Below, in pieces: positions 58,043 through 64,000 of a DNA stretch of 64,000 bases. The notes under the pieces were generated by a model. That model saw only the letters and a program-made list of their open reading frames with translations. It was not told where the DNA came from and searched no databases. Where the stretch lies: the NCBI GenBank assembly GCA_964631205.1, contig CAZVWU010000004.1:35428-99427 (forward strand), written 5' to 3'. Source of the DNA: CAYYYJ01 sp964631205. GTDB lineage: Archaea; Aenigmatarchaeota; Aenigmatarchaeia; QMZP01; JACQNV01. The translations under genes were made by a program, and so were the position numbers. Numbering within the stretch: position 1 is the stretch's first letter; each line of letters starts with the position of its first letter.

Positions 58043-59056
58043 ATGAAAGGCGATGCTGGCATAGTCTTCACAGTAATACTGACCATAATTATACTACTCA
58101 CAATAATATTGCCAATAAACTTCTCCCTCACAACAGGTGCAAGCATAAACCAGAAAATAGAAATCCAGAAAAACCTGTATGCAATAAACAATGCTCTCGA
58201 GGCGGCAAAACTTTATCTGGAAACCTCGCTGAAATATTCTGCTTATCAGGCATTTTATGATTATGGAAAAGAAAAAAAGGAATACTCCGGCCCCCAAAAT
58301 ATAGAAGCCGAATTGCCAAAGAGAATTGCCGACAACATGGACAGATATACAAGAGAAAAATATACAGCGATATCTGAGGACTACAGGATAGATCTTCCAA
58401 CCTACATCGACACTATAACAGTAAAAGTTCTCGCAGACAAAAAAATAAAAGTTACAGCCTCGCCAAAATCAAATATGATTATAGACAAAGTCTTATCAAT
58501 GCAGAAAATCCATTTAGAGAAAAACGCCGCCTTAGAGGTTGAAATCGCGTACCCACTGCTAGAGAATCTCGATAAAATCACTGCAGTAAAAGTAAAGGAA
58601 GAAGTTAAAAGGATTATGTCCTCGTGGAAAACACAGTATAGCAAGACACTAAATGATTGCGTCAATAAGAACACCCAGATAACCGACCTCGAAGTCTTCA
58701 GCGAAGCGAACAACATCAATGCAAAAACCTGGCAGGAAGCAAGAACCCAGTTCTCAGATTCTGTAAACAACCAATTAAAAGAAGAAACAAAGCCGCCAAT
58801 AAAGATAGAAGCAGAAAACTCGGCCGCCGAAATCAAACACCCTCCATGCGCTCAAACAGTAAACGACAACTGCGATAAATCCAATCCAACATTCTCAAAA
58901 ACGCTAAGTTGCGAATTTACATATTCATATTCAGCTACAATAAAGGCTGAAATCCAAGACGACAAAACAAAATATCCAGTAAAAACAGAATCTGGAATCT
59001 CTTTTGAAAGCCAGAAATTTATCTCCACAACCCCAATAAATTTAGCAAACCCTTAA
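58043..59056 (+). CDS. Large pilus-associated protein
   Basis: 337 residues. N-terminal MKGDAGIVFTVILTIIILLTIILP is pilin-like; the long globular part is rich in Lys/Glu/Asn and has a cluster of cysteines (PPCAQ, DNCDK, LSCEF) near residues 270-295. Last gene of the cluster, 4 bp after the previous stop. Possibly a tip or anchoring subunit. Confidence 0.62.
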   Translation: MKGDAGIVFTVILTIIILLTIILPINFSLTTGASINQKIEIQKNLYAINNALEAAKLYLETSLKYSAYQAFYDYGKEKKEYSGPQNIEAELPKRIADNMDRYTREKYTAISEDYRIDLPTYIDTITVKVLADKKIKVTASPKSNMIIDKVLSMQKIHLEKNAALEVEIAYPLLENLDKITAVKVKEEVKRIMSSWKTQYSKTLNDCVNKNTQITDLEVFSEANNINAKTWQEARTQFSDSVNNQLKEETKPPIKIEAENSAAEIKHPPCAQTVNDNCDKSNPTFSKTLSCEFTYSYSATIKAEIQDDKTKYPVKTESGISFESQKFISTTPINLANP

Positions 59057-59098
59057 AATGCACTTCTTTTCTCACGAAAAGACCTGCACTAGAAAAAT
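59057..59098 (+). repeat. Y-R1-R2 element (type TGCACTT)
   Basis: TGCACTT, CTTTTC, GAAAAG, ACCTGCACT, then AGAAAAA. TGCA can pair with the TGCA in the linker across a 3x3 internal loop. It separates the pilin cluster from the wHTH gene. Confidence 0.6.
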
Positions 59099-59362
59099 AT
59101 GGAAAATATGAAAAAAAAGATAAGGTTAAGAAACAATGAATCTGATATACTGCTGCTTATTGAAGATAAGATTAATGATACACAAAAGCTGGCTGTAGAA
59201 TCGGAGCTAAGCTACCCAGAGATAGAAAATACAGTTAAGAAGTTTGGCAAATTAGGGTTTATAAAAACGAAGAAAAGAGGGAAAGAAATAATTGAGGCAA
59301 AAATAACCAGACAGGGAATCCTTTTTATAAAAGAGCACATAAGGCGATTCCATTTCTCTTAA
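59099..59362 (+). CDS. Winged helix-turn-helix protein
   Basis: 87 residues. SDILLLIEDKINDTQKLAVESELSYPEIENTVKKFGKLGFI with a following wing IIEAKITRQG indicates a MarR/ArsR-like wHTH. It follows the pilin cluster and may regulate it. Overlaps the 3' end of the convergent ThiI-like gene by 4 nt. Confidence 0.7.
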   Translation: MENMKKKIRLRNNESDILLLIEDKINDTQKLAVESELSYPEIENTVKKFGKLGFIKTKKRGKEIIEAKITRQGILFIKEHIRRFHFS

Positions 59363-60222
59363 CCAAGATATGCTATCCTTTTCCTCAGTTTCCGCAAAGA
59401 GTTCTTGTCAAAACCAACCAAAGGCCTGAATACAGTGTAATTTATTTTTTTGGTCGAATCCAAACTTTCACCAGTGATTATTGCAGGGACATTATTTTCT
59501 TTAGCTATATTTTCAATTTTTTTGGAAGAATACTTTTTTAGAAAGTAAGGCTTAACTTCACGCCCAATGTGCCACTTGCAGATTGTTTTTAAATATTTTT
59601 TGCCATTTCCAATAAAAATCGGCACAATGCAGCACCCCCTTTTCATGAACATCCATGACGCAACAAGCCCGTTCATGTCCTCTATTACAGCAACGACAGT
59701 TCCCTGAGACCCTAAAGGTATCCCTCCGGGCCCTCTTACAGTTTTGGCAAAAATATATGTCTTGTCCTGCCTGACATCTATTCCAAGAATTTTCTTAGGC
59801 TTTGATAAATCCACTCTTGATCTTATATTTTTTACAATTTCAGTCCCGACTAATTTCTCAACATCCTGTGACGTGAAAGCATGCTTCCCGGCCCTGTTGC
59901 AATCAATAGCAAAAGTGTCTGATTTTTTTATATGCTTTTTTGCAATCTTTAGAGATTCGAGCTTTATTTTTTCTAAATCAGTTCCAATCTCTGAAGCAGG
60001 GGAAAAAGACACAATCCCGAAAACCCTTTTAAGGACATCCCCAGCCTTTTTTGAATGCCCTTCAACATACAGCCTGCCAAAAAATTTTCTCACTTTATAA
60101 TCCAGCCCGGCTGATGCCAATCCAGCCCTAATGTTATAGACCAATAAATCTTCAAACTTCGCCCTGACATAAGGGGATTTTAGAGCAATTTCCCCATATC
60201 GGACTAAAATACAATTAAACAT
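59359..60222 (-). CDS. thiI: ThiI-like tRNA sulfurtransferase with degenerate PP-loop
   Basis: 287 residues. N-terminal ferredoxin-like and THUMP domains (residues 1-160; RYGEIALKSP, then GKHAFTSQDVE and DVRQDKTYIFAK) precede the PP-loop ATPase domain. The PP-loop, normally SGGxDSPVA, reads IEDMNGLVASW (about 180-190), although the flanking GSQG and MKRG are conserved. ThiI thiolates U8 of tRNA; without the PP-loop it probably cannot adenylate. No rhodanese domain. The downstream segment (IGREVKPYF, RPLVGFDKN) is family-like. The THUMP part could still bind tRNA. Confidence 0.85.
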   Translation of the reverse strand: MFNCILVRYGEIALKSPYVRAKFEDLLVYNIRAGLASAGLDYKVRKFFGRLYVEGHSKKAGDVLKRVFGIVSFSPASEIGTDLEKIKLESLKIAKKHIKKSDTFAIDCNRAGKHAFTSQDVEKLVGTEIVKNIRSRVDLSKPKKILGIDVRQDKTYIFAKTVRGPGGIPLGSQGTVVAVIEDMNGLVASWMFMKRGCCIVPIFIGNGKKYLKTICKWHIGREVKPYFLKKYSSKKIENIAKENNVPAIITGESLDSTKKINYTVFRPLVGFDKNSLRKLRKRIAYLG

Positions 60223-60260
60223 ACTTTTTATATGTCTATCAAAAATAAGTATATAGTTAA

Positions 60261-60504
60261 GCGGGGTTAGCCAAACGGCCAGGCGATCGTCTCATATACC
60301 CTTCTTTCTTTTAGAAAAAGAAAGAAGTCGTGTCTCGTAGACACGAGACATCTCATCATCTCTGATGAGATGCTGACCTTATAACCCAAGAAAGAAAAAA
60401 TTGTGGTTATTATTGATCGAAACTGCAGAAGTCGATAATAAGAGGGGAAATACCCAGTGACTTGTTGTTATCGATTCAACGGAGTTCAACTCTCCGACCT
60501 CGCT
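60261..60504 (+). tRNA. tRNA with large anticodon-loop intron; anticodon uncertain (CAT best)
   Basis: Acceptor GCGGGGT/ACCTCGC with T73, D-arm GCC...GGC, T-arm CGGAG-TTCAACT-CTCCG are all clear. Between D-arm and T-arm lies about 196 nt. Reading the loop as C32 T33 CAT A37 with the intron 60297-60469 gives the canonical CTCATAA loop of Met/Ile2 tRNAs, with anticodon stem ATCGT/TCGAT (one T-T mismatch). Alternative readings give Asn or Thr. T73 would favour Thr. The intron contains a Y-R1-R2 element and a double-hairpin cassette. Confidence 0.65.
60297..60400 (+). repeat. Y-R1-R2 mirror element with nested double hairpin, in tRNA intron
   Basis: TACC, Y CTTCTTTCTTTT (60301-60312), R1 AAAAAGAAAGAAG (60315-60327), cassette of two hairpins (CGTGTCT/AGACACG; CATCTCATC/GATGAGATG), CCTTATAACCC, R2 AAGAAAGAAAAAA (60388-60400). 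R2 is R1 reversed over 12 positions, the clearest case of mirror symmetry. Confidence 0.85.
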
Positions 60505-60506
60505 CT

Positions 60507-60681
60507 TATACCCTCTTTCTTTTTCCTAAAAAGAAAGAGGCGTGTGCCTCAGCACACGAGATGAGGCACATCTGCATCTCCTGAGTGCGAAGTATGCAGA
60601 GATGTCTCGTGTCTTTATTGAACAGACGAGACACGATCTCGTGAGTCAAAGCCTCACGACCTTATAACCCAGAAAGAAAAA
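60507..60681 (+). repeat. Y-R1-R2 mirror element with multiple nested hairpins, after tRNA
   Basis: TATACC, Y CTCTTTCTTTTT (60513-60524), R1 AAAAAGAAAGAG (60528-60539), an insert of about 120 nt with several hairpins (CGTGTGC/GCACACG; CGTGAG/CTCACG; TCGTGTCT/AGACACGA-like), CCTTATAACCC, R2 AGAAAGAAAAA (60671-60681), mirror of R1. It starts 3 nt after the tRNA end and fills the gap to the PLD-like gene. Confidence 0.8.
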
Positions 60682-60701
60682 GAGATCCAAAAAGAAAATA
60701 G

Positions 60702-61907
60702 TTACCTTGACAGCTTCCTTTTTATCAGCAACATCCCGATACTCACAACAATTATAAAAACTACAATATTAATCGTGATTCCAGGATAATCTTTCGATAC
60801 AACTTTTCCGCCTAAACTGCTCGTATAATCTTCCTGAGAGTATCCAGAATTCCAGTCATCCAAAAATTTCCCCAGAAAATATCCCACAGAATCCCCTGTT
60901 ATTGCAACCCCGATCTCCCTGTTGTTTCTTGGGGAATTCTCATTCCAGTTTATGCTTGAAATTAAAACAGTCTGGTTATCAATAATCAACCCCTTGTTAT
61001 GGACTTTGCTCAGCTTTAGTTCATCCAGATTCGCAAGCCTCACATCAAGCGGTATTTTTTCTGAAACAGAAATCCCCTTTATATATTCAGCTGTATTGTA
61101 ATTGCTGTTCGGCTCATCTGGCTCAACATTGTATTTGCTGCTATCCAGCAATATCTTCACATCCACCCCCCTTCTGGCTTTCTCTATCGCAGCTTCCAAA
61201 AATAAATTAGCCCCGCCTTTCCAATTTTTGTAAATATAAAACTGCTCAATGTAAAGCGATTTCTGCGCAGAATTTATCAGGCCGACCATATCCTCAACCG
61301 CATCAGGCGCAACAATAAGCTGCGGATCAGGCTCTATGTATTTTTTTAACTCTATTCTTTCAGGCGGCTTTGAAATTTTCCTCTCAACATTTTCTTGGCA
61401 TACAAACTCCTCAGAATTTTTCAAATCTTCTGAAAAAATTTCAGCCAATCTATTTGCCAATACAGAATCCTCTATAACAGCCCCCCATCCCCTGTTCCAG
61501 TGGAACCCATCGGAACCAAAATTCTCAGAAGTTACAGCAGCCGATTTGTTGTTGCCGACAATATACTTGGCGTGCATGTACCTTGCGCCTGTTTTGTGCA
61601 GATAAACCTGCGCATTATTTTTTTCAAGATGGCAAAGTATAGTCGCATTCACTTTCTGGCCAACAGGGCTCCCATCTACTATCACCTTAACATCAACGCC
61701 CCTGTTTGCCGCTTCTGCAACCCTGTCTGCAAATTCAAGGGTTGTAAATGTATAGACTTCCATATAAGCGGATTCTTGAATGCCGGCAAGGTAATCAGAC
61801 ATAGCCTGATAGCTGTTTTCAGGGCTTGAAAATGGTGTTACTGTTGCTGCTTGTGCAACCGAGATTAAAAAAAGGAAACTAAAAAAGCTAATTAACAAGG
61901 TCTTCAT
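60702..61907 (-). CDS. Exported phospholipase D-like protein
   Basis: 401 residues. Signal peptide (1-20, ending SVAQAA), two PLD domains: first with MHAKYIVGNN (HxK followed by Asn instead of Asp), second with the full VHNKGLIIDN HxKxxxxD motif, and a C-terminal membrane anchor (about 377-396). The PLD superfamily includes nucleases, phospholipases and cardiolipin synthases. Being exported and anchored, it could act on nucleic acids or lipids outside the cell, attractive for a nucleotide-scavenging symbiont but unproven. Confidence 0.82.
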   Translation of the reverse strand: MKTLLISFFSFLFLISVAQAATVTPFSSPENSYQAMSDYLAGIQESAYMEVYTFTTLEFADRVAEAANRGVDVKVIVDGSPVGQKVNATILCHLEKNNAQVYLHKTGARYMHAKYIVGNNKSAAVTSENFGSDGFHWNRGWGAVIEDSVLANRLAEIFSEDLKNSEEFVCQENVERKISKPPERIELKKYIEPDPQLIVAPDAVEDMVGLINSAQKSLYIEQFYIYKNWKGGANLFLEAAIEKARRGVDVKILLDSSKYNVEPDEPNSNYNTAEYIKGISVSEKIPLDVRLANLDELKLSKVHNKGLIIDNQTVLISSINWNENSPRNNREIGVAITGDSVGYFLGKFLDDWNSGYSQEDYTSSLGGKVVSKDYPGITINIVVFIIVVSIGMLLIKRKLSR

Positions 61908-61920
61908 AAAATAATATCAT

Positions 61921-62217
61921 ATGCAGAAAATAAAAAGCAAACCAAAAACCAAGGAGCCTCACCTTCTTGAATTCTACGGCACAGAGTGCGTCCATTGCAA
62001 TGAAATGAGGCCTCTTGTGGAAAAACTTGAAAAGGAGAAAAAGGTTAAAGTCCAGCGAATTGAAGTCTGGCACAATGCGGCCAATGCAAAGCTTCTTGAG
62101 CAATATGATAAAGGGATCTGCGGAGGAGTCCCATTCTTCTACAACAAGAAAACAGGAAAAGCAATCTGCGGCTCAACTTCTTACGAGAACCTTAAGAAAT
62201 GGGCAGCTGCCAAATAA
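61921..62217 (+). CDS. Thioredoxin-like protein
   Basis: 98 residues. LEFYGTECVHCNEM gives a CVHC active site (C24, C27 by my count); GGVPFFYNKKTGK supplies the cis-Pro loop. Short like archaeal glutaredoxin/thioredoxin-like proteins. Possible partner of TrxB at 48752. A TATA-like element is weak. Confidence 0.85.
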   Translation: MQKIKSKPKTKEPHLLEFYGTECVHCNEMRPLVEKLEKEKKVKVQRIEVWHNAANAKLLEQYDKGICGGVPFFYNKKTGKAICGSTSYENLKKWAAAK

Positions 62218-62261
62218 CCAATGCGATTTATTTATTAGAACAATTTCAAAACAATTAATAT

Positions 62262-63386
62262 ATGCCTTCCAAAACCCCTGCATGGAATTCCACCAAGCTG
62301 TTCCAAATCCAAACCCTCCAGATTCTTGATGAAAAAGGAAACCTCACCAGTAAAATTCAGGAAAACCTTGAAGTTTCTGACATAAAAAAACTCTACAAAT
62401 TCATGGTTCTTTCCAGAATTTTGGATGAAAAAATGCTTTCTCTCCAAAGGCAGGGAAGGCTGGGAACTTTCGCATCCATAAAGGGACAGGAAGCCTCAAA
62501 TGTGGGAATAGGATATGCAATGGGTAAAGAAGACTGGTTATTCCCTTCTTTTAGGGAAAACGGGACTTCCATTACTTTAGGCCTGCCGATTGAGAATATA
62601 CTGCTTTATTTCTCAGGCGATGAGAGGGGGATGAAAATTCCGAAGAAAGGGACGACGTTGACAAGAGGTCAACGTCCAACTGCTTTAAATCATTTCCCAA
62701 TTGCGGTCCCTGTTTCAACCCAAATTCCTCATGCAGTTGGGCTTGCATGGTCTTTGAAATTGCAAAAAAAGAAAGGTGCTGTTGTCACAGTTTTTGGCGA
62801 CGGAGCCACATCAAAAGGCGATTTCCATGAGGCAATGAATTTTGCTGGCGTGTTTAAGCTTCCAGTGGTTTTTGTCTGCCAGAACAACCAGTGGGCTATA
62901 TCTGTCCCGCGGGAAAAACAGTCAGCTTCAGAAACCCTTGCGCAAAAGGCTGTTGCCTATGGTTTTGAAGGGATACAGGTTGATGGTAATGATGTGTTCG
63001 CAGTGTATCAGGCTGTGGGTCAGGCGCTGGAAAAGGCTAGAAAAGGCTGCGGCCCAACAATGGTAGAGTGCCTGACATACCGTATCGCAGACCACACAAC
63101 AGCAGACGACCAGACAAAATACAGGGACCAGAAAGAAGTCGAGGAGTGGAAGAAAAAAGACCCGATTGAGAGGCTGAGAAAATACATGGAATCCGAGAAA
63201 ATCTGGAACAAAACAAAAGAAAAAAAATTATTGAAAGAATGTGAAAAGCTTGTCGAGGTTGCAGTGAAAAAAACAGAGTCAATAAAACCGCCAGCCTTGG
63301 AGGATATTTTCAAATACACTTACAAGGAAATGACGCCGGAATTGGAAGAGCAAATGGGAAAATTAAAGGAGAGTTTGAAATTGTAG
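62262..63386 (+). CDS. pdhA: 2-oxoacid dehydrogenase E1 alpha (PDH-type)
   Basis: 374 residues. TPP-binding motif GDGATSKGDFHEAMN ... QNNQWAIS, preceded by SFRENG and GDERGMK substrate-site segments, typical of pyruvate dehydrogenase E1 alpha. No E1 beta, E2 or E3 gene follows in the window: the next gene is a HIT protein. In other archaea E1 alpha and beta are usually adjacent, so the split is worth noting. Confidence 0.9.
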   Translation: MPSKTPAWNSTKLFQIQTLQILDEKGNLTSKIQENLEVSDIKKLYKFMVLSRILDEKMLSLQRQGRLGTFASIKGQEASNVGIGYAMGKEDWLFPSFRENGTSITLGLPIENILLYFSGDERGMKIPKKGTTLTRGQRPTALNHFPIAVPVSTQIPHAVGLAWSLKLQKKKGAVVTVFGDGATSKGDFHEAMNFAGVFKLPVVFVCQNNQWAISVPREKQSASETLAQKAVAYGFEGIQVDGNDVFAVYQAVGQALEKARKGCGPTMVECLTYRIADHTTADDQTKYRDQKEVEEWKKKDPIERLRKYMESEKIWNKTKEKKLLKECEKLVEVAVKKTESIKPPALEDIFKYTYKEMTPELEEQMGKLKESLKL

Positions 63387-63387
63387 A

Positions 63388-63430
63388 CTTTTCTTTTCCA
63401 AAAAGAAAATTCTACAGTACTCAAAAGAAA
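63388..63430 (+). repeat. Y-R1-R2 element after pdhA (type GTAGA)
   Basis: GTAGACTTTTCTTTT pairs with AAAAGAAAATTCTAC; the linker is AGTACTC and R2 is AAAAGAAAAG. GTAGA/TCTAC replaces TAGCC/GGCTA of related copies, keeping pairing. The element begins within the end of pdhA. Confidence 0.6.
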
Positions 63431-63473
63431 AGAATATACATAGAATATAGATAAATTATGCTGGAAATTAGGT

Positions 63474-63935
63474 ATGAAAAATTGTGTCTTTTGCAAAATA
63501 GCTAAAGGAGAACTTCCATGCCATAAAATCTGGGAAGACAAAAACCATATGGCATTCCTTAGCACCCGCCCAAATACAGAAGGTTTCAGCGTTGTGATTA
63601 CAAAAAAACACTATCCGAGTTATGCCTTTAATCTGCCAGATAATGTGCTTGCAGACTTGGTAAAAGCAGCCAAAAAAGCTGGAAAACTGCTTGATTCCAA
63701 GCTCAAAGATGTCGGAAGAACAGGAACGATTTTTGAGGGTTTTGGAGTAGACCACATCCATGCAAAACTATTCCCAATGCATGGGACCAAAATGAAAAAT
63801 TGGAAACCCTTGAAATCAAATGTCGATAAGTATTTTGAGAAGTATGAAGGCTATATTTCTTCTCATGATTACAAGAGGGCGGATGATGGGAAATTAGCTG
63901 AACTTGCAAAAAATATCAGAAATCAGATCCTATGA
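63474..63935 (+). CDS. HIT-family protein with HxHxK
   Basis: 153 residues. CVFCKIAKGELPCHKIWED start (zinc-like CxxC), and the HIT motif reads DHIHAKLFPMH, i.e. HxHxK rather than HxHxH. The middle His, the nucleophile of HIT nucleotide hydrolases, is kept. The following gene starts in the ATGA overlap at 63932. Confidence 0.85.
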   Translation: MKNCVFCKIAKGELPCHKIWEDKNHMAFLSTRPNTEGFSVVITKKHYPSYAFNLPDNVLADLVKAAKKAGKLLDSKLKDVGRTGTIFEGFGVDHIHAKLFPMHGTKMKNWKPLKSNVDKYFEKYEGYISSHDYKRADDGKLAELAKNIRNQIL

Positions 63936-64000
63936 ACAGCAAAAGGAAAACAGCCACAGACAGCATCTGGGAAGAAGGCCACTTTGCTGAAACAATGAGT
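63932..64000 (+). CDS. Protein start, cut by window end
   Basis: ATG 63932 overlaps the HIT stop codon (ATGA). Only 23 residues are visible (MNSKRKTATDSIWEEGHFAE...). The frame stays open to the window end. Identity cannot be determined; translational coupling to the HIT gene is likely. Confidence 0.5.
   Translation, partial: MNSKRKTATDSIWEEGHFAETMS

Noticed and set aside
60280..60420. tRNA-Glu(CTC) reading with stem CGATC/GATCG
   Set aside because: It leaves no position 26 and requires another 60-nt insertion in the variable loop; the CAT reading needs only one intron.
20043..63430. CRISPR array as explanation for the palindromic repeats
   Set aside because: Copies are dispersed kilobases apart, not regularly spaced, and no cas genes are present.
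7658..63430. Insertion sequences or MITEs derived from a transposase
   Set aside because: No transposase gene is present, and the elements lack conserved terminal inverted repeats and have variable internal spelling. A MITE-like origin cannot be excluded for the hairpin family.

Overview
The window is chromosomal DNA from an A+T-rich archaeon, most likely of the DPANN assemblage (Woesearchaeota/Pacearchaeota-like). This rests on recognisable families only: archaeal-type RFC small subunit, ABCE1, diphthine synthase, archaeal-type ThrRS with its own N-terminal domain, digeranylgeranylglyceryl-phosphate synthase, Cbf5-like pseudouridine synthase, L40e, a FlaC-like protein, TATA-box promoters close to start codons, and tRNA genes with introns. 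Genes are short and densely packed on both strands, and many small membrane or zinc-finger proteins have no obvious relatives. No rRNA, CRISPR array, transposase or phage module was found.

Layout. 1-4 kb: surface Cys-rich repeat protein (cut by the window edge), cytidylate kinase, a fused MNT-HEPN protein and a receiver-domain protein. 4-9 kb: an uncharacterised four-gene minus-strand operon with two paralogous small proteins, a 563-residue protein and an endonuclease IV-like TIM barrel carrying a large insertion. 9-16.7 kb: rhodanese-MBL protein, ABCE1, C39-like peptidase, KH protein, a hypothetical trio and Dph5. 16.8-18.9 kb: a zincin-like protein and a partner behind paired palindromic operators. 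18.9-28 kb: membrane proteins, FlaC-like coiled coils, a FlaI/TadA-type ATPase and a FlaJ/TadC-type platform, i.e. a type IV pilus/archaellum-like assembly machine; matching pilin-like subunits lie at 55-59 kb. 28-38 kb: tRNA-Thr, tRNA-Trp, SerRS, a pentameric ligand-gated channel homologue, an acyl-CoA synthetase, ThrRS and tRNA-Gln. 38-55 kb: housekeeping and regulation (RfcS, Fap7/AK6, HtpX, UppS, TraB-like, RelE-like/wHTH pair, JAMM protease, thioredoxin reductase, tRNA-Ser, Cbf5, L40e, UbiA-type enzyme, PNP-like). 59-64 kb: ThiI-like protein, an intron-containing tRNA, a PLD-like exported protein, thioredoxin-like protein, PDH E1 alpha and a HIT protein.

The most unusual signal is a dispersed family of structured elements. 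Each has a pyrimidine tract Y, its complementary purine tract R1, a short linker usually ending in CCC, and a second purine tract R2 that is the mirror image (not a repeat and not a complement) of R1. In several copies the asymmetric spelling of all three tracts changes together. About fourteen sites occur: some sit in non-canonical introns of tRNA genes (D-loop and T-loop of tRNA-Gln, D-loop of tRNA-Thr, T-loop of tRNA-Ser) or in anticodon-loop introns (tRNA-Trp, an unassigned tRNA), and others between protein genes. Some carry extra double-hairpin cassettes. The Gln and Ser tRNA genes are each interrupted three times.

Other repeat systems are a 13-bp operator ATAACANTGTTAT (six copies, linking a JAMM protease, a zincin, a receiver protein and a 58-residue protein) and a hairpin family with a conserved AACCAATTGG core and interchangeable stems. 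Several conserved enzymes have lost diagnostic residues: ABCE1 lacks four of eight Fe-S cysteines, ThiI lacks its PP-loop, and one HAD protein lacks both nucleophile-motif aspartates. All family names are from reading the sequences; no database search was run.
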